From the NCBI RefSeq assembly GCF_000720175.1, contig NZ_JOIX01000038.1:15950-79949 (forward strand): DNA of 64,000 bases, read 5' to 3'. The notes beneath the pieces were generated by a model that made no database searches, was not told the DNA's origin, and saw only the letters and a program-made list of their open reading frames with translations. The DNA is from Streptomyces sp. NRRL S-337. GTDB lineage: Bacteria; Actinomycetota; Actinomycetes; Streptomycetales; Streptomycetaceae. A program made the position numbers and the translations under genes. Shown here one piece after another: positions 16,577-24,211 of this stretch (the first letter of the stretch is position 1; the number at the start of each line of letters is the position of its first letter).

Positions 16577-16689
16577 AAGGTACATCGCTCGCTGGTGAAG
16601 GTACAACGCTTGCCGTGACGAGCGATTGAATGTACCTTCGCTCTCACCAAAAGGTACATCAAGTACCTCGGTCGGGGTGACCTGTACCT
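16577..16689. promoter_or_regulatory. Operator array for the GntR repressor
   Basis: Repeated AAGGTACA/TGTACCTT elements: 16577-16584 and 16598-16605 (21 bp apart, two helical turns), 16631-16638 (inverted), 16651-16658, 16662-16668 and 16683-16689. The pair AGGTAC-ATCAA-GTACCT forms a perfect inverted repeat. They lie between the divergent starts at 16536 and 16736. Confidence 0.75.
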
Positions 16690-16735
16690 ACGTGCGCCCT
16701 ACCTGTTATCCGCCGCCCGGAAGGAGCCCCATCCC

Positions 16736-17116
16736 ATGAAGATCACCCGCCACCTCGCCGGCAGCCTCGCTACCGAGCACTTCGACGCTGAGACGCTCGC
16801 GCTCTTGGATGCGGTCGAGGTGCCGCTCCCCGAGTTCGCCGGCCTCGACCTGGACGTCGCGTTCGGGACGCCGTTGGAGATGTATGAGGTGGGGGAGCTG
16901 CCGCACGAACGATGGGCCGGCGTGGATATGGCCGTGACGCTGGATGCGCTACACAGCCGATACGCCCGCCTGGTCGCGGCCCGCGACATCGCCGCCGACG
17001 ACCCGACCATCGCCATCCGTGTCCGGGAGCGGCTGGTCGATGTGCTCCTCCCCTACGCCGCGCAGCTGCACATCGCGCGGCTCACCACCGCCTTGCCTTC
17101 GCCGCTGGCGGCCTGA
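16736..17116 (+). CDS. Conserved-type hypothetical protein, first gene of transfer operon
   Basis: 126 residues from ATG with GAAGGAG upstream. It is acidic and mostly helical (FDAETLALLDAVEVPLPEFA, then LDALHSRYARLVAARDIAAD). No known domain, signal peptide or membrane segment is visible. It is the first gene downstream of the AGGTAC operator array, so it should be directly repressed by the GntR protein. Its position suggests a role in regulation or in transfer-induced growth inhibition, but this is not shown by the sequence. Confidence 0.6.
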   Translation: MKITRHLAGSLATEHFDAETLALLDAVEVPLPEFAGLDLDVAFGTPLEMYEVGELPHERWAGVDMAVTLDALHSRYARLVAARDIAADDPTIAIRVRERLVDVLLPYAAQLHIARLTTALPSPLAA

Positions 17117-17138
17117 TTGCTCGCCGGGTCCACACGGA

Positions 17139-17190
17139 CCCGGCTCCCCCATCCGGAACCGCCTGAGGGCGGCGCCGGATGAGGGAGCCG
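17139..17190 (+). terminator. Large intergenic hairpin
   Basis: Arms CCGGCTCCC and ATCCGG pair with CCGGAT and GGGAGCCGG around a small inner hairpin. It follows the first operon gene by about 22 bases and may reduce read-through into 17430. Confidence 0.6.
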
Positions 17191-17429
17191 GATCAACGGC
17201 CCCTATCAGCACGTCCGCAAGACCGCAGGAAGTCGTCCGCCCTTCGGGGCGGCCGGGGTTGAGAGCTTCATCAAACTCCCCCGGAGCCTGACGGCCGCGA
17301 CGACTGTGTGCACGTCGCAGCGCTGTGCGCTGTCTGTCCTGCGGGACGCCGGCCTTGTGCCGTGCGGCCCGGAGGGCGGAGAGAGCATCGCGACCCGCGC
17401 CCCTGCCACTCCGTCCGTGAGGAGTCCAG

Positions 17430-18038
17430 ATGTCTGCTTCGACCCTTGAGCGCACCGCCCGCCCCCGCCGGAGCCGGACCCGCTCCCGCACCGTCAATGC
17501 CCGCCCGGCGCTCGTCGTCTCCACCCTCAAGCCACACCAGTACGACCTGCGTCCGGCCTGCGCGTCGCTGGTCTGCCCCGACTGCACGACGTGGGTGCCG
17601 ATCACCGGGTTCCAGACCAGGAAGCCCAAGCTCGTGCCGCACGACACCGGCCCGGCGGGCAAGGCTCCGGCCGTCCGCTGCGGCCTGGGCAGCAACCGTC
17701 TGGTCACGGTCGACGTCACGGCCAGGAAGTGGGAGGAGCGTCTGACGGACGGCCACGCGGAGACCGTTCACCGCCGCCGGACCACCGTGCGGCGCAAGCC
17801 GAAGGTGCAGCCCGCCCCGGCCGTCAGCCAGATCGCGGCACACAAGCAGATGGCGACGAATGACGAGCCCGGCGACGGTCGGCCCCTGTGGCTGCTGCGC
17901 AAAAGGCAGTGGAGGGCGAGCGAGGTGATGGTCCGCGACACCGACACCCGCCGCGCGCAGTTGCCCGCCGGTGGCGCGCCGCTGGGCGCGCCGCCGGTGC
18001 CGCTCAAGACGCTCCACCCGAAGCGCCGCGCACGCTGA
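17430..18038 (+). CDS. Hypothetical plasmid protein with CxxC pair
   Basis: 202 residues from ATG, with GAGGAG upstream. The N-terminus is rich in arginine; CASLVCPDCTTWVPITGFQT near residues 45-65 carries a CPDC pair that may bind metal together with Cys45 and a later cysteine. The C-terminal half is basic (RRRTTVRRKPKVQP, KRQWRAS). It probably binds nucleic acid. It is the second gene after the GntR operators and lies between two GC hairpins. The family is not recognised beyond being typical of Streptomyces transfer regions. Confidence 0.6.
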   Translation: MSASTLERTARPRRSRTRSRTVNARPALVVSTLKPHQYDLRPACASLVCPDCTTWVPITGFQTRKPKLVPHDTGPAGKAPAVRCGLGSNRLVTVDVTARKWEERLTDGHAETVHRRRTTVRRKPKVQPAPAVSQIAAHKQMATNDEPGDGRPLWLLRKRQWRASEVMVRDTDTRRAQLPAGGAPLGAPPVPLKTLHPKRRAR

Positions 18039-18055
18039 CCGGCCTGGACGAACGA

Positions 18056-18098
18056 CCACGGCCCTGGCCCGCCCGATAGGGGGCGGCCAGGGCCGTGG
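18056..18098 (+). other. Intergenic hairpin
   Basis: A 14-bp stem CCACGGCCCTGGCC / GGCCAGGGCCGTGG extended inward by GCCC/GGGC. It belongs to the recurring one-hairpin-per-gap pattern of this operon. Confidence 0.6.
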
Positions 18099-18215
18099 CT
18101 GGTCGTAGGACCTCGGCTCCCAATTGGGGCCGAGGCGACAGCCCACTGATATCGGCCTCGCATTACACCGGTGCCCGCTCAGCTCGGGCGCCGGTGCCGA
18201 CTCCAAGGAGACCCC

Positions 18216-18575
18216 GTGACCGTCACCTCGATCACCCGCCGCGCTCGACGCTTCTCGCCCACCGAGGAGCTGTTCATGACGCACCAGCAGCGGCTGCTGG
18301 CCTTCATCGCCAGCCGTCTGCCGGTGCCGGATTTCCATACAGCTCCCGACCCTCACCTGGTCGAGGACCTGGCCCAGGAGACGTGGCTGCGCACGCTCAT
18401 CAGCGGTTCGAAGACGCCGGTGCAAATCGACCGGGGCGCGGACCAGGATCTCGCCGGGGGCCTCCCCTGGTGGCTGCGCAGCGCTGCCCGGCAGGTGCTG
18501 CTCGCCCATCTGGTCGAGTCCGTTGAGCGCACAGCTGGCGAGAGCCTCGACGCGGCCCAGCAGGTGGCGGCCTGA
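18216..18575 (+). CDS. Small protein resembling sigma-70 region 2
   Basis: 119 residues from GTG with AAGGAGA upstream. FMTHQQRLLAFIASRLPVPD and HLVEDLAQETWLRTL match the pattern of sigma-70 region 2 (DAxDLxQETFLR), but region 4 is missing, so it is not a full sigma factor. It may be a truncated regulator or a DNA-binding accessory. It is followed by a Wbl gene, and the gap sequence after it is duplicated after the Wbl gene, suggesting the two arose with a copied intergenic cassette. Confidence 0.55.
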   Translation: MTVTSITRRARRFSPTEELFMTHQQRLLAFIASRLPVPDFHTAPDPHLVEDLAQETWLRTLISGSKTPVQIDRGADQDLAGGLPWWLRSAARQVLLAHLVESVERTAGESLDAAQQVAA

Positions 18576-18597
18576 GCGTACGAACGACCACGTTCCC

Positions 18598-18627
18598 CGG
18601 CTCCCTCCTCAATGCGGGAGGGAGCCG
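18598..18627 (+). other. Intergenic hairpin, cassette copy 1
   Basis: CGGCTCCCTCC / GGAGGGAGCCG, 11 bp, with an 8-nt loop. The surrounding GCGTACGA...CGACCACGTTCCCCGG text recurs at 18934-18970. Confidence 0.6.
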
Positions 18628-18676
18628 AGTTCGTGGCTGCTCGTACGACAGCCGACTCCACTGAAAGGAGCACCTC

Positions 18677-18934
18677 ATGGACTGGCGTCACCGCGCGGTA
18701 TGCCGCGAGGAGGACCCCGAGCTCTTCTTCCCGATCGGCAACACCGGACCGGCCCTGCTCCAGATCCAGGAAGCCAAGACGGTGTGCTGCCGCTGTCCGG
18801 TCATGGCCCAGTGCCTGCAGTGGGCGTTGGAGACCCGCCAGAACGACGGCGTCTGGGGCGGCCTGTCTGAGGACGAGCGCCGGGCGCTGAAGCGCCGTAG
18901 CGCCCGCAATCGCGCCCGTAACAAGGCGGCCTGA
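18677..18934 (+). CDS. WhiB-like (Wbl) iron-sulfur transcription factor
   Basis: 85 residues. The four cysteines of the family are present: C9, C37, C40 and C46 (CCRCPVMAQC), which ligate a [4Fe-4S] cluster. GVWGG follows near residue 63, with a basic C-terminal tail (KRRSARNRARNKAA) for DNA contact. Wbl proteins act with the primary sigma factor and respond to redox or nitric oxide. Plasmid and phage versions often reset host development or transfer genes. The ATG has AAAGGAG upstream. It is inside the transfer operon. Confidence 0.93.
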   Translation: MDWRHRAVCREEDPELFFPIGNTGPALLQIQEAKTVCCRCPVMAQCLQWALETRQNDGVWGGLSEDERRALKRRSARNRARNKAA

Positions 18935-18954
18935 GCGTACGAGCGACCACGTTC

Positions 18955-18992
18955 CCCGGTTCCCTCCTCAATGCGGGAGGAGGAAACCGGGG
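18955..18992 (+). other. Intergenic hairpin, cassette copy 2
   Basis: CCCCGGTT pairs with AACCGGGG around a CCTCC/GGAGG inner stem. It is a near copy of the gap sequence at 18575-18640, with compensating changes in the stem. Confidence 0.6.
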
Positions 18993-19024
18993 TTCGTGGC
19001 CCGCTCGTCCGAGCCGGCCACGGC

Positions 19025-19058
19025 GACAGCCCCGGAAGGTGAGAGCTCCGGGGCTGTC
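19025..19058 (+). other. Intergenic hairpin
   Basis: A perfect 12-bp stem GACAGCCCCGGA / TCCGGGGCTGTC, ending about 20 bases before the ribosome site of the gene at 19087. Confidence 0.6.
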
Positions 19059-19086
19059 AGTACCAGGACCTGAGTTGGAGGACCTG

Positions 19087-19455
19087 ATGACCGCCAGCAT
19101 GACATCCGTACTCGACCGCCCGAGCGCCGGCCTCCAGGAGGAGATCGACCGCATCGAGCGCGAGGACGGCAACGAGCCTGAGGGCGCCGATGAGCTGGAC
19201 CGTCTGCACGCCGAGGTCCGTCACCGTCTGCGCACCGCCGACGCCCGTATCACCGCCTCCCGGCGTGCGCCGCGCACGCTGGATGCGATGCGGGACCGTC
19301 TCCCCCTGCCCCCGGTCGCGGCGACGGAGGAGGACCTCAACCGCGAGCTGGACAACCCGGCGGAGGACTGGGACCAGGCGGTACCGCACACCGTGCTGCC
19401 GCAGGCGGCCGCTGACGGCGGCCGCATCGCCTGCATCGGTGGAGGTGCCCGATGA
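19087..19455 (+). CDS. Hypothetical protein, predicted helical
   Basis: 122 residues from ATG with TTGGAGG upstream. An acidic helical section (LQEEIDRIEREDGNEPEGAD, then ELDRLHAEVRHRLRTADARI) suggests a short coiled coil. The C-terminus GGRIACIGGGAR overlaps the start of the next gene by four bases (ATGA), so translation is coupled. No family is recognised. Confidence 0.55.
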   Translation: MTASMTSVLDRPSAGLQEEIDRIEREDGNEPEGADELDRLHAEVRHRLRTADARITASRRAPRTLDAMRDRLPLPPVAATEEDLNRELDNPAEDWDQAVPHTVLPQAAADGGRIACIGGGAR

Positions 19456-19562
19456 GCGCCTGTGGCCACCCCCCTCGGCTTGTGACTGTCAACCAGGTGG
19501 GCGCCGACGGAAAGCCGTATCAGGCCGTCCGCCATGAGCCCTGCAACTGCGGCGGCAAGTAG
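19452..19562 (+). CDS. 36-residue zinc-finger-like peptide
   Basis: It starts at the ATG that overlaps the previous stop (ATGA) with GGAGG ten bases before. The sequence begins MSACGHPPRLVTVNQVGADG and ends with CNCGGK. The Cys-x-His and Cys-x-Cys pairs separated by about 26 residues resemble a minimal metal-binding knuckle. Translational coupling and composition support a real gene; the function is unknown. Confidence 0.5.
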   Translation: MSACGHPPRLVTVNQVGADGKPYQAVRHEPCNCGGK

Positions 19563-19657
19563 CTGCAGAACTGCTGACCAGCCCAACCGTCCCGCTCGGT
19601 GTCGGCTCGGCCTCTCTTGAGGAGGGCGAGCCCACGGACCGGACAGCAGGAGATCCG

Positions 19658-19948
19658 ATCACCACCCCCGACATACACACTGCCCGCGCCGCCCAGCACT
19701 CCGCGGCGCGGGCCCTTGCCCGCTACGGGCTCACTCATCCGCTGGCCATCGCACTGCTCGCGGCCGCCTGCGCCGCAGCGGCCGCGGCCATGGAGGCCGG
19801 CCACCACGTCCACGACATCCACCGCCCACAGGGAGGACACGAACTCATGGACTCCACCACCCCTACCGAGCCCACTCCCACTCCCCCGCCCCCGCCGCCC
19901 CGACCACGGGTACGGCTGCGGGACCCGGACGGCCCGCGCATCCCCTGA
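19658..19948 (+). CDS. Small membrane protein with apparent ATC start
   Basis: The frame reads ITTPDIHTARAAQHSAARAL, a hydrophobic helix (LAIALLAAACAAAAAAMEAG), then a proline-rich tail and stop. No ATG, GTG or TTG exists in frame upstream, yet AGGAG at 19648-19652 is placed exactly for the ATC at 19658. A second in-frame start, ATG 19847 with GGGAGGA, would make a 33-residue proline-rich peptide (MDSTTPTEPTP...). Either the gene uses a rare ATC start, has lost its start, or only the short peptide is made. Confidence 0.4.
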   Translation: MTTPDIHTARAAQHSAARALARYGLTHPLAIALLAAACAAAAAAMEAGHHVHDIHRPQGGHELMDSTTPTEPTPTPPPPPPRPRVRLRDPDGPRIP

Positions 19949-19954
19949 CCAGCC

Positions 19955-20033
19955 TCTGACGGTTGCCTGATCCGCCCGCACCGACCGCCGACCTCACGGC
20001 GGCCGGGTCGGGCGGTGACGGGGAGCCGGACAG
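19955..20033 (+). repeat. Intergenic cassette copy A
   Basis: TCTGACGGTTGCCTG (19955-19969), a GC hairpin (CCGCCCG...CGGGCGG type, about 19971-20013), then GGGGAGCCGGACAGCCG (20017-20033). The same outer words flank a different hairpin at 20470-20541. Confidence 0.7.
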
Positions 20034-20065
20034 CCGCTCTCGCCAACCACGAGCAAGGAGTCCAC

Positions 20066-20443
20066 ATGACCCAGCAGCCGCAGACGCAGGCCACCAGCCC
20101 TCAGACCACCTATCGCCAGGGCGACTTCGTCCTGTTCCGTGACGCCGAACGCTACTGGCTGGGCAAGCCCGGCCACACGTTCGTCGGTCGGGTGGCACGG
20201 TCCTGGCAGCACGCCCACACCGGCCAGGTCCTCTACGACCTGACCGAGTTGGGCAGCAACCGCTACATCGCCGGGGTCGACCGCAACTACATGCGGCTGC
20301 TTCCGCCGGACGATGCCATGGCCGACATCGACACCGCGCCGCTCGCCGAACCGGACACCGGGGCGATGAGCCCGGCCGCCGTCGCCTGGCTCCGCCAGCA
20401 CCTCAGGCAGGACAGCAGCAAGCTGCCCGCCCAGCGCGACTGA
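20066..20443 (+). CDS. Hypothetical protein, SH3-like beta fold likely
   Basis: 125 residues from ATG with AAGGAG upstream. YRQGDFVLFRDAERYWLGKP, then GRVARSWQHAHTGQVLYDLT and NRYIAGVDRNYMRLLPP give a run of beta strands like a KOW/SH3-type barrel; the tail is helical. It is framed by the two repeated intergenic cassettes. No catalytic motif is visible, and a role as adaptor or nucleic-acid binder is inference only. Confidence 0.55.
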   Translation: MTQQPQTQATSPQTTYRQGDFVLFRDAERYWLGKPGHTFVGRVARSWQHAHTGQVLYDLTELGSNRYIAGVDRNYMRLLPPDDAMADIDTAPLAEPDTGAMSPAAVAWLRQHLRQDSSKLPAQRD

Positions 20444-20469
20444 TCAACCACTCCGAACACCGCACCGAG

Positions 20470-20541
20470 TCTGACGGTTGCCTGCTCGGCCCCTCCCGCC
20501 ACCCGGGGGGAGGGGCCGAGTCATGGGGAGCCGGACAGCCG
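20470..20541 (+). repeat. Intergenic cassette copy B
   Basis: TCTGACGGTTGCCTG, then a perfect stem CTCGGCCCCTCCC / GGGAGGGGCCGAG, then GGGGAGCCGGACAGCCG. The hairpin sequence differs from copy A while the borders are identical. Confidence 0.7.
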
Positions 20542-20573
20542 TCCATCCGCTGCACGAAGAGAAGGGAATGGGC

Positions 20574-23162
20574 ATGGCCGCGCGCACCGCGACCCGTACC
20601 AAGAACAGGCCGCCCACCAAGAATAGGAACGCGGCGAAGCAGACGACCGCCGCAGCAAATGTCCGGGACCGGGCCGCTGACGACTGCGACCTCGCCCGCG
20701 AGGCCGCCCGGTACGACGCCAACCAGGTTCTGGCCGCGGCGCAGAAGCAAGCTGCGGAGACGAACGGCACTGCTCGTACCCAGGCCCGGCAGATCCTCGC
20801 GGAGGTGGTCGAGGAATCCGGCCGCCGTTTGCGCCAGGCCAGCAAGGACGCTGACGCCACGCGAGCCTACGGTTCTCGCCAGGCGCAGCAGGCCCTGGAG
20901 GAGGCCCGCAGGCAGGCGAAGGACACCACCACCGCGGCCCGCGCGGCCGCGGCCCGGCACCGCAACCGTGCCGACCGTGCCGCCAAGGCGGTCCAGCAGC
21001 GTGCCACGGACCACGGCGAGCAACTCCTCGCCGACGCCCAGGCCCAGGCGCAGGAGCTGACCCGCCGGGCCCGCACCCAGGCCCAGCACCTGCGCCGGGA
21101 CGCCCAGGCCCAGGTCCGGCAGGTCCTCGTGGAGGTGGCGGAGGAAGCTGGTCACCGTCTGCGTCAGGCCACCGAAGCCGCCGACCACGACAGGCAACAG
21201 ATCCGCGAGGAGGCCCGTCGGGAGGCGAAGTCCGTCGTCACCGCGGCCCGCGCGGCCGCGGCCCGCTACCGCAATCGCGCCGACCGGGCTGCTGAGGCGA
21301 TCGAGCGGAATGCCACACGCCAGGCCGAGGCACTGGTGGACCAGGCGCGGACGCGGGCGGCGAAGCTGTCGGAACAGGCCGAGCTTCAGGCCAGTCAGCT
21401 GCTGGACGCGGCTCGCGACCGTGCCGAAAGCCTGGTGGCCGAGGCCCGCGCACAGGCCGCCGACCTCACCGAGCTGGCTGCCGCCGACCGCGAGGCGGCG
21501 GGCAAAGCCGTCGCCGAGCTGCGCCGCCTGGCGGAAGGTGACCTCGCCGAGGTCAGCGAGTTGATCGAGGAGCGGCGCCAGCATGCCGGTGCCATCCTCG
21601 GCCTGGCGCAGGAGCAGGCCGACGAGCTGGTCACTACCGCCCGCCACGAACTGGAGCAGGCCCGTAAACGGTTTGGCGAGCTCGCCCAGACCTCGGCCGG
21701 CCAGTACGACGCCCGGCGCGCGGAGGCCGAGAAGCTGTACGCGGATGCGATCGCGGCCGCCGACGACCGCCGCCGCGAGGCCGACAGCTATGTTGCCGCT
21801 GCGCATACCGAGGCGGAGCAGGCCCGCACCGAGCTGCGCGAGCAGCTGCGCAAGCTGACCGACCAGTTCGACGCGGAGGCCGCCACCAAGCGCAAGGCAC
21901 TTGCCAACGATCTCGCCGGGCTCAAGCAGGCGTGTGACAAGCAGCGGGAGCGGCTGCGGGAGGAAGCCAAGACCGTCGCCGCGCAGCTGCGGGAGGCCGC
22001 GCAGAAGGAGGCTGACCGCATTACCTCGGAGGCGGAGCGCAAGGCCAAGGGCATCGCCGAGCGGGCGCAGGCCGACGAGGCTCGCGCCCGCCGGCTGCTC
22101 GATGAGGCCCGCGAGGCGAAGAAGGCCAACTCCCGCTTCCGGGGCTGGCGGCAGAACCTCGGCCGCAAGGCGTGGAAGACGGCCCCGTGGATCGCGCTCG
22201 CCGCCGGCGTCGGCCTCGCCGCCTCCGGCGAGTTCGAGCTGGCTCACATGGTCGGCATCAACCGGTACGTCGCCCCGCTGCTGCCGGTATCGATCGATGT
22301 CTACTGCGTCACCGCGTTCCGCGCTAAGCGGGACATCCCGGCGGCGCTCGCACTGATGGCGTCGGCGAACGTCACCTATCACCTGGCCGAGCAGGCCCAC
22401 CTCGTTGAGGAAGGCCAGTCGGCTCCATGGCAGCTGACGACGTTCGTCGTGCTGATCTTTGTGGCCGTCATCTGGCGCGTCCACGCGCTCATGCACGACA
22501 CCAGTACGGACGGACACGGTGGTACGGACATGGCGATCGGGACGGACGGGCGTACCGGTACAGCCGCTCGTACAGACGGCGCGACCAGTACGCAGCACGC
22601 CCGTACAAGCCCGTCCGGTACGGAGTCGTACGGTGCGTCAGCCGGTTCAGTCCCCGCTCGTACGGCCCACGGCACCGCTCGTACGGAGCCTGTACAGGGA
22701 AGCCCGCACCACCCCGCCCCGCCGGGAGCGAAGGCGGGCCTGACCAGCGCGTACAGCGACCGTACAAGCGACGTACAGGCCGCCCCGAACTGGCCCGCGC
22801 GTACTGGTACGGAGCGCTCTGGCCGTACCAGCGCTGCCGCGTACGAGGGCGGAGCGCGTACCAGTACGGTCACCGCCCGTACGAACTCGGCCAACGACGT
22901 TCCGGTCGCGCGTACCAGTACGGCGGAGGCCCGCTCGCGTACCACCGCGACGGCCGCCGCCGGGCGTACCGGTACGGTCACGCCCGCTCGTACGGATGCT
23001 GAACTACTCCCCCTCGTACAGGAGCTGCCGCGCGAGGACGACGGCTTCGTCAACATCAGCCGCGTCCGTACCGAGCTCTCCGTCAACCAACCCCGGGCGA
23101 TCCGCCTGCTCTCGCGGGCCGGCCTGCTGCGGCCCGAGGACGCGGACAAGTACCTGACCTGA
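20574..23162 (+). CDS. Large coiled-coil Spd-like membrane protein with C-terminal helix-turn-helix
   Basis: 862 residues; ATG 20574 is favoured over ATG 20568 because AAGGGA is then properly spaced. Residues about 30-525 form alanine/arginine/glutamate-rich coiled coil with internal duplications (the ARYRNRADRAAEAI type recurs three times). About 532-640 hold hydrophobic segments (WIALAAGVGLAASGEFELAH, then LALMASANVTYHLAEQAHLV) resembling the DUF2637/SpdB-type membrane region of Streptomyces plasmids. About 640-805 is a Thr/Arg linker encoded by GTAC-dense DNA, and 805-862 a winged-helix-like end. It probably acts in plasmid spread with TraB. Confidence 0.7.
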   Translation: MAARTATRTKNRPPTKNRNAAKQTTAAANVRDRAADDCDLAREAARYDANQVLAAAQKQAAETNGTARTQARQILAEVVEESGRRLRQASKDADATRAYGSRQAQQALEEARRQAKDTTTAARAAAARHRNRADRAAKAVQQRATDHGEQLLADAQAQAQELTRRARTQAQHLRRDAQAQVRQVLVEVAEEAGHRLRQATEAADHDRQQIREEARREAKSVVTAARAAAARYRNRADRAAEAIERNATRQAEALVDQARTRAAKLSEQAELQASQLLDAARDRAESLVAEARAQAADLTELAAADREAAGKAVAELRRLAEGDLAEVSELIEERRQHAGAILGLAQEQADELVTTARHELEQARKRFGELAQTSAGQYDARRAEAEKLYADAIAAADDRRREADSYVAAAHTEAEQARTELREQLRKLTDQFDAEAATKRKALANDLAGLKQACDKQRERLREEAKTVAAQLREAAQKEADRITSEAERKAKGIAERAQADEARARRLLDEAREAKKANSRFRGWRQNLGRKAWKTAPWIALAAGVGLAASGEFELAHMVGINRYVAPLLPVSIDVYCVTAFRAKRDIPAALALMASANVTYHLAEQAHLVEEGQSAPWQLTTFVVLIFVAVIWRVHALMHDTSTDGHGGTDMAIGTDGRTGTAARTDGATSTQHARTSPSGTESYGASAGSVPARTAHGTARTEPVQGSPHHPAPPGAKAGLTSAYSDRTSDVQAAPNWPARTGTERSGRTSAAAYEGGARTSTVTARTNSANDVPVARTSTAEARSRTTATAAAGRTGTVTPARTDAELLPLVQELPREDDGFVNISRVRTELSVNQPRAIRLLSRAGLLRPEDADKYLT
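22503..23032. repeat. GTAC-dense tract inside the Spd-like gene
   Basis: I count 29 GTAC tetranucleotides here and one more at 23069; about two would be expected by chance. They fall in all three codon positions (CGT-ACG, GCG-TAC, GAC-GTA), and Arg, Ser and Gly codons switch to rarely used CGT, AGT and GGT to keep them. The DNA word, not the protein, seems to be selected. The same GTAC core is in the GntR operators at 16577-16689. Confidence 0.75.
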
Positions 23163-23185
23163 TCCACCGTCCGGCACACACCAGT

Positions 23186-23218
23186 GAGGGCCAGCCCGAA
23201 GGAAGCGGGCTGGCCCTC
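23186..23218 (+). terminator. Hairpin after Spd-like gene
   Basis: A perfect 13-bp stem GAGGGCCAGCCCG / CGGGCTGGCCCTC with a 7-nt loop, 24 bases past the stop at 23162. Confidence 0.7.
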
Positions 23219-23336
23219 GCTGCGACTGCCGGAAGCAGCCAACAGCCCCCTGAGTACAGCAGATCCGTCCCTCGAAGAGACCGAAAAGGCCTTCTTCGAC
23301 AATCGCCCCTGCCCCGAGAAGGAGAAACCGCAGCTC

Positions 23337-23888
23337 ATGGATATCAACGCGCTGTTCACGGATGAGGGCTTGCGGGCCTTCACCGCTACTGTCCGCGACC
23401 AGCACGTTCGCGACGCCCAGCAGTACGGGCAGATCGCGGACATCGTGCGTCGGCGCCTGGAGCAGACGCCCATTGAGGGCGATCGCTGGATGGCCAAGAA
23501 GATCCGCGCCTGGAAGGTGTCGCGGCAGCTCAAGGCCATGCAGAAGGCGTCCGGCGAGGCCGCGAGCAAGGCGGAGGCCCTGTACGCGACGTACGTCAAC
23601 GAGGTCCTGGAGCTTCCCCAGCGCAGGGCCGCGGCGGAGGCCAAGAAGCTGGAGCGCAAGCAGGGCAGGCAGGCCGCCCTGGGCGCGGCCGTCGCCAAGT
23701 CCCTGGACAAGACGGTGACTTCGCTCAGTGCCCCGCAGGAACAGGCACCGGGCGTGGTCCCGCAGGTGAGGCCGGCGGAGTTCGTGACGCCGGACAACCC
23801 CTGGAACCAGTGGCCGATGGCGGCAGGTGGTGAGCAGGCCCCGGCCCGCACGATCAACGACTTCTTCGCGAAGGGGGAGGGGCGTTGA
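23337..23888 (+). CDS. Hypothetical helical protein
   Basis: 183 residues from ATG; GAAGGAG lies 13 bases upstream, slightly far. It is charged and helical throughout (DQHVRDAQQYGQIADIVRRR, then AAAEAKKLERKQGRQAAL), without membrane segments. The C-terminus is proline-rich and ends TINDFFAKGEGR. Its last codons overlap the TTG start of the next gene by four bases. No family is recognised. Its place between the Spd-like gene and TraB suggests a transfer accessory. Confidence 0.6.
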   Translation: MDINALFTDEGLRAFTATVRDQHVRDAQQYGQIADIVRRRLEQTPIEGDRWMAKKIRAWKVSRQLKAMQKASGEAASKAEALYATYVNEVLELPQRRAAAEAKKLERKQGRQAALGAAVAKSLDKTVTSLSAPQEQAPGVVPQVRPAEFVTPDNPWNQWPMAAGGEQAPARTINDFFAKGEGR

Positions 23889-24088
23889 CGACGCCTCGGC
23901 AGACGCAAAACCGTGCGAAGCACTGGAATGCGCGGATCGCGGAAGCCGCGACCGACCAGGAGCGGGCCGGGGTCTGGTACGACGCGTGCCGGACTCTGGC
24001 CCGCCAGGCCGAACGCGACGGCAAGCCGGACCTGTGGCGCGCACTCACCGCCACGCTCCACGACTTCTACAAACGCAACGGAGGGTGA
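23885..24088 (+). CDS. Small hypothetical protein
   Basis: 67 residues from TTG, overlapping the previous stop by four bases. RAKHWNARIAEAATDQERAG, then VWYDACRTLARQAERDGKPD suggest two or three amphipathic helices. It is soluble and basic, and GGGGGAGGGG just before the start may serve as ribosome site. It is translationally coupled to 23337-23888 and probably works with it. Confidence 0.55.
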   Translation: MTTPRQTQNRAKHWNARIAEAATDQERAGVWYDACRTLARQAERDGKPDLWRALTATLHDFYKRNGG

Positions 24089-24211
24089 TGAAGTTCTTCT
24101 TCATCACCGCCTCCTCCTCGCCGCCTGGAGCACCCCACGGCGCGCGCGTGTCGTGCGCGCGCGAGGGTCCCTCAGGCGGTGACCGTCTGTCAACTCCGAG
24201 AGGGAGACGTC

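Noticed and set aside
19922..19929. GACCCGGA, the 8-bp TRS word known from pSVH1 TraB
   Set aside because: Only isolated copies occur (also near 59644), not the clustered repeats needed for a clt site; chance is likely in GC-rich DNA.
20403..22598. 731-codon minus-strand frame opposite the coiled-coil gene
   Set aside because: The leucine/glycine-rich translation is what the complement of Ala/Arg/Glu coiled-coil codons gives; there is no start signal, and the plus-strand protein has recognisable membrane and helix-turn-helix parts.
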